The notes: generated by a model not told the origin, from the letters alone. 64,000 nucleotides of DNA from CAXXOK01 sp964584315 (GCA_964584315.1 CAZOZO010000013.1:1-64000), one strand, 5' to 3'; shown: positions 26,264 to 33,980, numbered from the stretch's first letter. Translations and numbers: made by a program.

Positions 26264-26614
26264 ATGGGATTGTTTCAAAAGAAGCTGGTGAAGACTGTGC
26301 AAACATGCGCCTGCGGCAACGTCGGCGCATCATCCGCCGCCAATGACATGCAGGCATCACAGGCGGAGGGGCGTTCCGTCAAGGTGCTGGGCAGCGGTTG
26401 CGAAAAATGCAACCAGTTGGAGGCCGCCACCAAAGCGGCGCTGGAGCAACTCGGCATGGATACGGCAATCGACCATGTTCGCGATTTTGCCCAGATCGCC
26501 GCATACGGTGTAATGTCCACACCCGCGCTGGTGGTGGAAGGCAGGGTCGTCTCCTATGGCAAAGTGCTCAAGACCGAGGAAGTCTTAGCCATACTCAAAA
26601 AGGTTCGGGGTTGA
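26264..26614 (+). CDS. thioredoxin-like small redox disulfide protein
   Basis: 116-residue protein. Residues ~38-116 form a compact thioredoxin-3 domain with the redox motif C46-E-K-C49 in VLGSGCEKCNQLE and cis-Pro in MSTPALVVEGRVVSYGK. The 35-residue N-terminal extension carries C15 and C17 (QTCACGNVG), not part of the core fold, a likely thiol-metalloid site. GGGAGG precedes the ATG at 26264; the longer upstream frame has no support. Such proteins often sit beside PF03773 permeases and ArsR regulators. The role may be to keep arsenicals or permease cysteines reduced. Confidence 0.9.
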   Translation: MGLFQKKLVKTVQTCACGNVGASSAANDMQASQAEGRSVKVLGSGCEKCNQLEAATKAALEQLGMDTAIDHVRDFAQIAAYGVMSTPALVVEGRVVSYGKVLKTEEVLAILKKVRG

Positions 26615-26673
26615 ATTTCCCACCTGGCACATTTGGGTTGCACTGTATGCACTGACGAAATGAGGCGATCAAA

Positions 26674-27732
26674 ATGTCAAATCAAAAGCGTGAGATCGGG
26701 TTCTTTGAGCGGTATCTGACGGTGTGGGTCATCCTGTGCATGGTCGCGGGGGTGCTGATCGGCAAGTTCCTGCCCGCCGTGCCGCAATTCTTGAACCGGT
26801 TCGAGTACGCCAACGTGTCCATCCCTATCGCGATCCTGATCTGGCTGATGATCTACCCCATGATGCTGAAGGTGGATTTCCAGAGCATCCGCGACGTGGG
26901 CAAAAACCCGAAAGGGCTGTTCGTGACGTGGGTCACGAACTGGCTAATCAAGCCGTTTACGATGTTTGGCATCGCGTGGTTCTTCTTCAATGTGGTGTTC
27001 AAGGCGCTGATCCCCGCCGATCTCGCCAAGGACTACTTGGCCGGCGCGATTCTCTTGGGCGCGGCTCCCTGCACGGCCATGGTGTTCGTGTGGAGCCACC
27101 TGACCCGCGGCAACCCCGCCTATACCGTTGTGCAGGTCGCGACCAACGATCTCATCATCCTGGTAGCGTTCACGCCCATCGTTGCGCTGCTGTTGGGCAT
27201 CGGCGGGGTCACGATCCCGTGGCTCACGCTCCTGCTGTCGGTCGGGTTGTTTGTGGTCATCCCGCTGGCGGGCGGCATCCTGACCCGCACGCAGCTGATT
27301 CGCAGGAAAGGCGAAGCCTATTTCACCAATACGTTTTTGCCCAAGTGGAACAATGTGACGGTCGCGGGGTTGCTGCTCACGCTGGTCATCATCTTCTCGT
27401 TCCAGGGGAACGTGATCCTCTCCAACCCGCTGCACATCGTGCTGATTGCCGTTCCGCTGACCATCCAGACCTTTCTGATTTTCTTTATCGCCTACCTTGC
27501 CAGCAAGGCGCTCAAATTGCCGCACGATATCGCCGCGCCTGCGGGGATGATCGGCGCTTCCAACTTCTTTGAGCTGTCGGTGGCCGTTGCCATTTCACTG
27601 TTCGGCGCCAAGAGCCCCGTGGCGCTTGCGACCATCGTGGGCGTATTGGTGGAGGTGCCGGTCATGCTCACGCTGGTCAAGATCGCCAACCGAACGACGC
27701 ACTGGTTTCCCGCCGGGGAGGGCAAGCGGTAG
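26674..27732 (+). CDS. acr3: arsenite efflux permease ACR3
   Basis: Arsenite/H+ antiporter of the ACR3 family (352 residues, ten transmembrane helices). The family-essential cysteine is C133 in GAAPCTAMVFVWS in helix four, and the conserved glutamate lies in the last-but-one helix (GVLVEVPVMLTLVKI). ANVSIPIAILIWLMIYPMM and APAGMIGASNFFELSVAVAI are characteristic blocks. The ATG at 26674 follows a GAGGCGAT site. It stands fifth in the arsR operon and provides inorganic As(III) efflux beside the presumed organoarsenical permease. Some annotations call this gene arsB. Confidence 0.96.
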   Translation: MSNQKREIGFFERYLTVWVILCMVAGVLIGKFLPAVPQFLNRFEYANVSIPIAILIWLMIYPMMLKVDFQSIRDVGKNPKGLFVTWVTNWLIKPFTMFGIAWFFFNVVFKALIPADLAKDYLAGAILLGAAPCTAMVFVWSHLTRGNPAYTVVQVATNDLIILVAFTPIVALLLGIGGVTIPWLTLLLSVGLFVVIPLAGGILTRTQLIRRKGEAYFTNTFLPKWNNVTVAGLLLTLVIIFSFQGNVILSNPLHIVLIAVPLTIQTFLIFFIAYLASKALKLPHDIAAPAGMIGASNFFELSVAVAISLFGAKSPVALATIVGVLVEVPVMLTLVKIANRTTHWFPAGEGKR

Positions 27733-27803
27733 CCCTGCACAAAGGCCGCGGCGTTTGACGAACAGGCCATGCCGCAAAGCACGGCGGGCCGGGAGGGACA
27801 GCA

Positions 27804-29453
27804 ATGCGGATCATCATGATCGGAGCGGTGGCGGCGGGTACATCCGCCGCCGCTAAGGCAAGGCGCAACCGCGAGGATGCGGAGATCGTAGTCTATGAGA
27901 AGGACAGCGACATCTCCTATTCCGGCTGCGGCATGCCCTACTATCTGGGCGGCGAGGTGGAGAGCGCCGGGGCGCTGGCCCCACGCGACCCCGCCTTCTT
28001 CAAGAGCAAGTACAATGTGGATATCCTGACCCGCCACGAGGTTACGGCCATCGACCCGGCCGCGCACACTGTTACGGTCAAAAATCTGGCGACTGGCGAC
28101 GTGTTTACCGATGCGTATGACAAATTGATAGTGGCCACCGGCGCGCGAGCAACCGTGCCCCCAATCCCCGGCGCCCGACAGCCCCATGTGTTCACGCTGC
28201 GCAACCTTGGCGACATGCGCCGCATCAAGGCCTATCTGAACAGCCAGAACCCGCGCAGCGCGGCCATCATCGGCACAGGCTTCGTGGGGCTGGAAATGGC
28301 GGAAAACCTGAAGGGGCTGGGCATTGCCGTTACGCTGCTGGAGAAGCTGCCGCAGGTGACCCCGGGACTTGACCCTGACATGGCGGCGCACGTGCAGGCT
28401 CATCTCTTGCAAAACGGCGTCGATGTACTCACGGGCGCATCCGTCGAGGCTATCACGGAGAGCGGCGTGCTGCTGGCAGGCGGGCAAACCGTGGGCGCGG
28501 ATATGGTGCTGGTCTCCACAGGCGTGCGGCCCAACAGCGAGCTGGCCGCCTTGGCAGGCGTGGCGCTGGGCGTGGCAGGCGCCATCCGTGTGGATGCGCA
28601 CATGCGCACCAATGTGCCGGACATCTACGCCTGCGGGGATTGCATCGAACACATGCATCTGGTCACCGGCAAGCCGGTGTACCGCCCGCTAGGCTCCACC
28701 GCCAACAAGACCGGGCGCATCGCAGGTGACAGCATCACGGGCGGTGATCTGGCCTTTCGCGGCATCCTGGGCACGGGCATCTTCCGCGTGTTTGGCCTTA
28801 CCGTGGCGCAGACGGGCCTCAGCGAACGCGAAGCCCGCGCCGAGGGTTTCGACCCCGTGGTGTGTCACAATATCAAGCCCGACAGGCCGGAGTATATGCA
28901 CGGGCAGGAGATGGTCATCAAAGGCATTGCGGACAGGGCAAGCGGCAGGCTGCTGGGTGCGCAGATCGTGGGACTCGCGGGGGTGGACAAGCGCATTGAC
29001 GTGCTGGCGACGGCCATTACCTATGGGGCGACCGTGGAGGATCTGTTCCACCTCGATTTGGCCTATGCGCCGCCGTTTTCCACCACGAAGGACCCCGTCA
29101 TGTACACCGGCATGATTCTGGACAACGCCATCCACCGTGGCAGGCCGCTGATGACCGCAAGCCAGCTGGATGCGCTGGCCGCCTCCGGCGAAAAGCACAC
29201 GCTGATCGATACGCGCGTGCCCGCGCAGTACGAGAAGCGCCATGTGCCGGGCGCCGTGAGCATCCCGCATGAAAAGCTGCGTCAGGCAGCGGAAACGCTC
29301 GACAAGGACGCTATCACCATCACCTACTGCAACAAAGGCACCACCGGCAACGCAACGCAGAATATTCTGCTGGGCAAGGGGTTCAAGCGGGTGTACAACC
29401 TGTCCGGCGGGGAAAAGCAATATGCGGCGGAACACGACCTGAAAAAGGCATAG
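27804..29453 (+). CDS. CoA-disulfide reductase-like flavoprotein fused to rhodanese
   Basis: 549-residue pyridine-nucleotide-disulfide oxidoreductase. The FAD-binding region begins IIMIGAVAAGTSAAAKARR; the single active-site cysteine is C42 in SYSGCGMPYYLGG, as in CoA-disulfide reductases. The NAD-binding loop is IIGTGFVGLEMAENL, and a second FAD motif IYACGDCIE follows. The last ~95 residues are a rhodanese domain with C509 in YCNKGTTGN. This fusion usually reduces CoA per/polysulfides. As the last gene of the ars operon it may supply reduced low-molecular thiols or handle sulfane sulfur during arsenic stress. GGGAGGGAC precedes the ATG. Confidence 0.93.
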   Translation: MRIIMIGAVAAGTSAAAKARRNREDAEIVVYEKDSDISYSGCGMPYYLGGEVESAGALAPRDPAFFKSKYNVDILTRHEVTAIDPAAHTVTVKNLATGDVFTDAYDKLIVATGARATVPPIPGARQPHVFTLRNLGDMRRIKAYLNSQNPRSAAIIGTGFVGLEMAENLKGLGIAVTLLEKLPQVTPGLDPDMAAHVQAHLLQNGVDVLTGASVEAITESGVLLAGGQTVGADMVLVSTGVRPNSELAALAGVALGVAGAIRVDAHMRTNVPDIYACGDCIEHMHLVTGKPVYRPLGSTANKTGRIAGDSITGGDLAFRGILGTGIFRVFGLTVAQTGLSEREARAEGFDPVVCHNIKPDRPEYMHGQEMVIKGIADRASGRLLGAQIVGLAGVDKRIDVLATAITYGATVEDLFHLDLAYAPPFSTTKDPVMYTGMILDNAIHRGRPLMTASQLDALAASGEKHTLIDTRVPAQYEKRHVPGAVSIPHEKLRQAAETLDKDAITITYCNKGTTGNATQNILLGKGFKRVYNLSGGEKQYAAEHDLKKA

Positions 29454-29480
29454 CGGCCCAGTGTCGCAGGTGCTCCGTAA

Positions 29481-29520
29481 GCAAGCCAGCTTCCATCCGT
29501 TCGGAGGCTGGCTTGCTTTT
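29481..29520 (+). terminator. terminator of ars operon
   Basis: 14-base-pair stem with one mismatch (GCAAGCCAGCTTCC / GGAGGCTGGCTTGC), 7-base loop, followed by TTTT. It separates the ars operon from the marR-hgcAB unit. Confidence 0.85.
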
Positions 29521-29741
29521 GGTCGGATAGCCGTATACGTATTCAAACCTTTGGCATTCTCTCTTGGAACTTGCTCCTCCACTTTATCGCAGAGTCTCGC
29601 CATCGCCCCGCCATGTCTTTGCCCCTGCTCCTCGCTAAAGCCGAAAATCGCCAGCATCACAAGCAACATAGAAGATTTGAAAACCCAGAAGCAACTCGCC
29701 TGGCATCGCACACCCCCTCTTTAAATTTGCATATCCAAACT

Positions 29742-29771
29742 GTTGCATTTTGCAACTTATTGTCGTATGAT
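29742..29771 (+). promoter_or_regulatory. promoter with embedded palindrome for marR-hgcAB operon
   Basis: TTGCAT (29743-29748), 17-base spacer, TATGAT (29766-29771). The -35 box lies inside the perfect palindrome GTTGCA-TTT-TGCAAC (29742-29756), a plausible MarR operator. The marR ATG begins 17 bases after the -10 box. Confidence 0.7.
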
Positions 29772-29788
29772 GTTCGCGAGGTGATTGG

Positions 29789-30229
29789 ATGGTTGGCAAT
29801 GACAGCAGTGCACTTCGGGAAATGATACGAATCCTGGTGCGGCACCTTGGCATTTTGGAAAAGAGCGACCTGAACTGCTGCGGCGTCACGCTGGCGCAGT
29901 GCCATGCGATCGTGGAAATCGGTCGCAAAAGAAAGATCAACCTGAACGATTTGGCGGATCTCTTGGGTGTTGATAAGAGCACCATGAGCCGAACCATCAA
30001 CAACCTGGTGGAGAACGGTTTGGCTGTGCGTGAGCTTGACGACGGGGATCGGCGCTTCGTGGTCATCCAATTGACGGAGGAAGGCCTGCGCTTCTTTGAG
30101 CGAACCGAGGCAGGCATGGAAACCTACTATCAGCGCGTTCTGGCCCGTATTCCGGAGGGCAAGCAGGGCCAAGTGCTGGAAAGCATGACCCTGCTTATCG
30201 ATGCGATTGGGGACGAGCGCTGCTGCTAG
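29789..30229 (+). CDS. MarR-family regulator with vicinal cysteines
   Basis: Winged-helix MarR repressor (146 residues). The DNA-binding region is INLNDLADLLGVDKSTMSRT with the wing at ELDDGDRRFVVIQLTEEG. Five cysteines are notable: C30-C31 and C38 in NCCGVTLAQCHAIVEIGR, and a terminal C145-C146 pair. Such a thiol set suits sensing of a soft metal, metalloid or oxidant; this is inference. The gene is 51 bases ahead of hgcA, shares its only visible promoter, and the promoter contains a palindrome over the -35 box, so it probably represses itself and hgcAB. GAGGTGATT precedes the ATG. Confidence 0.9.
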   Translation: MVGNDSSALREMIRILVRHLGILEKSDLNCCGVTLAQCHAIVEIGRKRKINLNDLADLLGVDKSTMSRTINNLVENGLAVRELDDGDRRFVVIQLTEEGLRFFERTEAGMETYYQRVLARIPEGKQGQVLESMTLLIDAIGDERCC

Positions 30230-30280
30230 GCAGGCCGTTTCGCGCGTGAATAAGACAATGAATGAAGAGGAGGATCACCA

Positions 30281-31495
30281 ATGAGCAAACCGACCTGTTG
30301 CGGCGGCGCGCCAACCGCCTGCAATGGAAAACCGCGCATTGCGACGCTGGCCGGTGCGGCCCGCACCCCCGCCGGCGAGACGGCCCCCACGGGCAGTGCC
30401 AGCTGTTGCGGCAGTCCAAACAGCTCCGCGCCTGCACGCCTCCGAAAGCGCCCGGGCAGCAATGCGACGGAGCATTGGGTTCTTGGCTATGTCGATACGC
30501 CCGCCGGAAAGGTTCCCCGCATCTCCACACGGCTGCGCTTTTGGGATGTGTGGGGCTCCTGGAAGTGCCGCTGGTCGATCGGGCGTATGGACTATAAGGT
30601 AGAGCCCGGCCTGTACTGTGTCGGTTCGCCGGATGCCCAGTCCCCCGTGCTTGTGACCGCCAACTATAAAATGACTTTCGACCGCTTGCGCAAGGAACTG
30701 GAAAGTATGAGCGCATGGATCATGGTGCTTGATACGGACGGTGTGAACGTCTGGTGCGCGGCGGGCAAAGGCACCTTTGGTACAGAGGAGCTGGTGCACA
30801 GGGTCGGCGCCGTGCAGCTGGACAAAGTCGTCAGCCACCGCAGCGTGATCGTGCCTCAGCTTGGCGCCACGGGCATTGCAGCGCACGAAGTGGTAAAACG
30901 TTCCGGCTTCAAGGTCGTCTTCGGCCCGGTTCGCGCTAGCGACCTGAAGGCTTTTCTCTCGGCGGGCATGGTTGCCACCGCGGCGATGCGGACGGTGATG
31001 TTTCCGCTCCGCGACCGGCTGGTGCTCACGCCAATGGAGCTTGTCACCATGGTCAAGCCGCTGCTCCTCGCCTTCGGCGTTCTGTTCATCCTCAATGCCA
31101 TCGGTCTGGGGCACTATGGGCGCGCAGATTTTGTCGCGCTCGTCGGGGCGATCGTCACCGGTTGCGTCGTGATGCCCGTTCTGCTGCCTTGGATACCCGG
31201 CAGGGCGTTCTCGTTCAAGGGCTTCCTTGTTGGGCTGGTATGGGCAGCTGCCGTGCTTGTATGGCAGGGATTCCCCTACACGCCGGACTTCGGTTGGCTC
31301 AAGGCCGTCGCCTACCTGCTGGTGCTCCCCTCCCTATCGGCATTTTGCGCGATGAACTTCACCGGCAGCTCGACGTATACATCGCTTTCCGGCGTTGACA
31401 AAGAGATGAAGGTCGCGCTGCCCGCCATGCTGCTCTCCGCCGGGGTGGGGGCGGTGCTGCTGCTGGCAAATGATTTGATCAGGGTTTTCGCCTGA
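30281..31495 (+). CDS. hgcA: mercury-methylating corrinoid protein HgcA
   Basis: Corrinoid methyltransferase of 404 residues that, with HgcB, transfers a methyl group to Hg(II). The diagnostic cap-helix motif N156-V-W-C-A-A-G-K163 is intact, with C159 the proposed lower-axial cobalt ligand, followed by GTFGTEELVHRV. The corrinoid-binding domain (~65-255) resembles the CdhD/AcsD fold, but five transmembrane helices follow (~268-400), which CdhD lacks. The N-terminal ~60 residues are an unusual Cys-rich extension (C6, C7, C14, C42, C43). GAGGAGGATCACC precedes the ATG. hgcB follows after 14 bases. Identity is very secure; methylation activity is inferred. Confidence 0.96.
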   Translation: MSKPTCCGGAPTACNGKPRIATLAGAARTPAGETAPTGSASCCGSPNSSAPARLRKRPGSNATEHWVLGYVDTPAGKVPRISTRLRFWDVWGSWKCRWSIGRMDYKVEPGLYCVGSPDAQSPVLVTANYKMTFDRLRKELESMSAWIMVLDTDGVNVWCAAGKGTFGTEELVHRVGAVQLDKVVSHRSVIVPQLGATGIAAHEVVKRSGFKVVFGPVRASDLKAFLSAGMVATAAMRTVMFPLRDRLVLTPMELVTMVKPLLLAFGVLFILNAIGLGHYGRADFVALVGAIVTGCVVMPVLLPWIPGRAFSFKGFLVGLVWAAAVLVWQGFPYTPDFGWLKAVAYLLVLPSLSAFCAMNFTGSSTYTSLSGVDKEMKVALPAMLLSAGVGAVLLLANDLIRVFA

Positions 31496-31509
31496 AAGGA
31501 GGCCGTGAC

Positions 31510-31773
31510 ATGAAGTATTTGAAAAATGTCGCCACCCTGAAACACAGCCCGGCAAAGTGCACGGGCTGCGGGATGTGCCTGTCTGTTTGCCCCCACAGTG
31601 TGTTTGAGCCTTTTGAGGGCAAGGTGCGCATCGCCGATCTGGACAGTTGCATGGAGTGCGGCGCCTGCCTGAACAACTGCCCTTTTTGCGCCATCGAGGT
31701 GCATCAGGGCGTCGGTTGCGCCGCGGCGATCCTGATCGGGATGCTCAGCGGCACGGAGCCCAGTTGCGGCTGA
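31510..31773 (+). CDS. hgcB: mercury methylation ferredoxin HgcB
   Basis: Dicluster [4Fe-4S] ferredoxin (87 residues) that reduces the HgcA corrinoid and probably hands over mercury. Cluster one uses C17, C20, C23, C27 (CTGCGMCLSVC); cluster two uses C47, C50, C53, C57 in the HgcB-typical CMECGACLNNCP. C70 in HQGVGCAAA corresponds to the conserved extra cysteine of HgcB. The C-terminus ends with a single C86, whereas the Desulfovibrio protein ends with a cysteine pair. AAAGGAGG precedes the ATG. It is 14 bases behind hgcA in the same operon, which confirms the assignment of both. Confidence 0.95.
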   Translation: MKYLKNVATLKHSPAKCTGCGMCLSVCPHSVFEPFEGKVRIADLDSCMECGACLNNCPFCAIEVHQGVGCAAAILIGMLSGTEPSCG

Positions 31774-31820
31774 CGGTTAATTAAGGTAAATAGAAACATC
31801 AGAATGATGGAGGCATTGCC

Positions 31821-32318
31821 ATGGATTATACGATCGAAGCCATGAAGCCGGAGGATTGGGCGCAGGTCGCCGCAGTTTACTGGGAGGGCATCCAGACCAA
31901 GATCGCTACATTTCAGGCCGAAGTGCCCAGCTGGGAGCAATGGGACAAAAGCCACTGTGCGGACTGCCGTCTGGTTGCCAGAGCAGGCGACACGGTGCTG
32001 GGCTGGGCGGCCCTGACCCCCATCTCCAGCCGTTGCGTATACGCGGGGGTCGCAGATGTCAGCATCTACGTGGGGCAGAACCATAAGCGGCAGGGTATCG
32101 GGCAGGCGCTGCTGCGGGAACTGATCCGCCAATCCGAAGCGGAGGGCTTTTGGTCGCTTGAATCTCGTATTATCCGGGAGAATACGGGCAGTCAGGCGCT
32201 GCATGCCAAGTGCGGCTTTCGCCAGATCGGGTTCCGGGAAAAGCTCGGCAAAATGGATAATGGGAAATGGCACGATGTGGTGCTGATGGAGCGCCGGAGC
32301 CAAACAGTCGGTATCTAG
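31821..32318 (+). CDS. GNAT N-acetyltransferase, ArsN1/phosphinothricin-acetyltransferase type
   Basis: GNAT acetyltransferase (165 residues). The block TFQAEVPSWEQWDKSH and the acetyl-CoA loop NHKRQGIGQALLRELI mark the phosphinothricin acetyltransferase family, whose arsenic branch ArsN1 acetylates the organoarsenical antibiotic arsinothricin. Given the neighbouring ars and hgc genes, ArsN1 is the better reading, but phosphinothricin or another amino-acid substrate is possible. GGAGG lies before the ATG; hgcB ends 47 bases upstream and a strong terminator follows, so it appears to be the last gene of the marR-hgcAB unit. Confidence 0.85.
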   Translation: MDYTIEAMKPEDWAQVAAVYWEGIQTKIATFQAEVPSWEQWDKSHCADCRLVARAGDTVLGWAALTPISSRCVYAGVADVSIYVGQNHKRQGIGQALLRELIRQSEAEGFWSLESRIIRENTGSQALHAKCGFRQIGFREKLGKMDNGKWHDVVLMERRSQTVGI

Positions 32319-32364
32319 CCTCCCGCGACTCGCGCCACATACACACTGTTACGCATGACATGCC

Positions 32365-32408
32365 ACAATGCAAAGGGAAGCCCTGATTTGGGCTTCCCTT
32401 TGCATTGT
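32365..32408. terminator. strong hairpin ending marR-hgcAB operon
   Basis: Perfect 19-base-pair stem (ACAATGCAAAGGGAAGCCC and complement) with a 6-base loop. It lies between convergent operons and probably ends both. Confidence 0.8.
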
Positions 32409-32517
32409 ACCCACATGCTTCCAGCGGTCGGAGCACATGAGGAGTTTCTTTTGATTGCAAGCTCGCACGAACGGTCGGCATCGGTGCTGCTTGGGAGCCC
32501 CTCCCTCGCGGTTTCCC

Positions 32518-33954
32518 CTATGCCAGCACGTTCTTCATGATGTAGCTCTTCTCCTGCGTCATCTCCTCCAACGTGACGCTCACGCCCTCCCGGCCGATAC
32601 CGCTCATCTTGTAGCCGCCGAAAGGCTGATCCAAGTGCCGGTAGTTGCCGGAGCTGTTGATGACCACGCCGCCGCACTGAAGCTGTGAGGCCACGCGCAT
32701 GGCACGGTTCATGCTCTGCGTCATCACACCTGCCTGCAAGCCGTAGCAGGTGGCGTTGGCGATGTCGATGGCCTCCGCCTCGGTGGTGAACGAGATGATC
32801 GGGAACACGGGGCCGAACACCTCCATATCCTTGGCGGCATCCATCGCGAGGGTGACCCCGTCCAGCACGGTAGGCTCGAAGTACGTTTTGCCGATGCGGT
32901 TGCCGCCGCACAGCAGGTGCGCGCCTTGCTTGACCGTCAGCTCCACCTGCCGGAGCACCTCCTGCGCCGCGCGCTCGCTGATGAGACTGCCCATATCGGT
33001 GGCATCGTCCAGCGGGCTTCCGTGCTTTAGGTGCTTGAGGCGGTCGATCACGCCTGCCACAAAGCGATCCTTCACGGTATCCTGCACGATGAAACGCTTG
33101 GGCGAGCAGCAGGTTTGACCGGCGTTCTGCACGCGCCCCTGCACCGCGTCACGGATGGCTTGCTCCATATCCGCGTCGTCAAACACGATATACGGGTCGT
33201 TGCCACCCAACTCCAGAAACACGCGCTTCAGGGTATTGGCGCCCGCTTTGGCTACCTCCTGCCCTACCGGCGTGCTGCCTGTCAGGCTAATGGCATTGAT
33301 CCTGTCGCTGGTCGCGAGCAGGTTGCCCACGAACGCGCCACCGCCACACACAAGCTGCAGCACGTCGCCCGGGATACCCTGCAACAGACAGATCTCCACC
33401 ACCCGCATAACCGTGAGAGGGTTGTCGGACGCGGGTTTGATGATCACGGCATTGCCAGCCGCCAGCGCAGAGGCAAACTTCTGCGTGCACAGTTCCACCG
33501 GGTAGTTGAACGGCGATATGCACGCCACCACGCCCAACGGCTCACGGCGGGTGAAGATGATATCCTTCTCGGTACCGATCTGATAATCGGTCATGGTGCG
33601 GCCGTACAGGTGCGCCGCCTTTTCGGCGAAGCCGCGCAAAATCTGCGCGCATACGCGGATCTCGCCCCGGGCCTCGCGGATGATCTTGCCCATCTCCGTG
33701 CTCAGCGAGCGGGCCAGCGCCTCTCGCTGCTCGTCGATGGCATCGGCGCACCTGAGCATCAGGCGGCTGCGCTCATGCGCGGGTGTCTGCGCCCAACTCA
33801 CCTTGCCGCGCTGCGCAGCCTCGATGGCCTGCGCCACATCCTGCGCGGTGGCGGCGGGCACGGTGTCAATAAACTCGCCCGTGGCGGAATTGACGACGGT
33901 AAGCGTGCCGTGATCGCTGGCATCGACCTGCGTGCCGTCTATGAACATCTTCAA
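32518..33954 (-). CDS. NAD(P)-dependent aldehyde dehydrogenase
   Basis: Aldehyde dehydrogenase superfamily enzyme (478 residues). The general-base glutamate is in LELGGNDPYIVFDDAD, and the catalytic cysteine in NAGQTCCSPKR (the usual single C is followed by a second). The N-terminal SPFNYPVEL and C-terminal GGYKMSGIGREG blocks are standard. Lactaldehyde, glycolaldehyde or succinate-semialdehyde are likely substrates; which cannot be decided. The start is a TTG at 33954 with GGAGG 10 bases upstream; the ATG two codons later is possible. It lies on the same strand behind the RbsABC-type genes, separated by a terminator-like hairpin and an inverted-repeat element. Confidence 0.93.
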   Translation of the reverse strand: MKMFIDGTQVDASDHGTLTVVNSATGEFIDTVPAATAQDVAQAIEAAQRGKVSWAQTPAHERSRLMLRCADAIDEQREALARSLSTEMGKIIREARGEIRVCAQILRGFAEKAAHLYGRTMTDYQIGTEKDIIFTRREPLGVVACISPFNYPVELCTQKFASALAAGNAVIIKPASDNPLTVMRVVEICLLQGIPGDVLQLVCGGGAFVGNLLATSDRINAISLTGSTPVGQEVAKAGANTLKRVFLELGGNDPYIVFDDADMEQAIRDAVQGRVQNAGQTCCSPKRFIVQDTVKDRFVAGVIDRLKHLKHGSPLDDATDMGSLISERAAQEVLRQVELTVKQGAHLLCGGNRIGKTYFEPTVLDGVTLAMDAAKDMEVFGPVFPIISFTTEAEAIDIANATCYGLQAGVMTQSMNRAMRVASQLQCGGVVINSSGNYRHLDQPFGGYKMSGIGREGVSVTLEEMTQEKSYIMKNVLA

Positions 33955-33980
33955 TACGGGTTCGCCTCCCTGCTTGATTG

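Noticed and set aside
30281..31495. Reading the corrinoid protein as the CO dehydrogenase/acetyl-CoA synthase subunit (CdhD/AcsD)
   Set aside because: The NVWCAAGK cap helix, five C-terminal membrane helices and the adjacent HgcB-type ferredoxin identify HgcA; no acetyl-CoA synthase genes are nearby.
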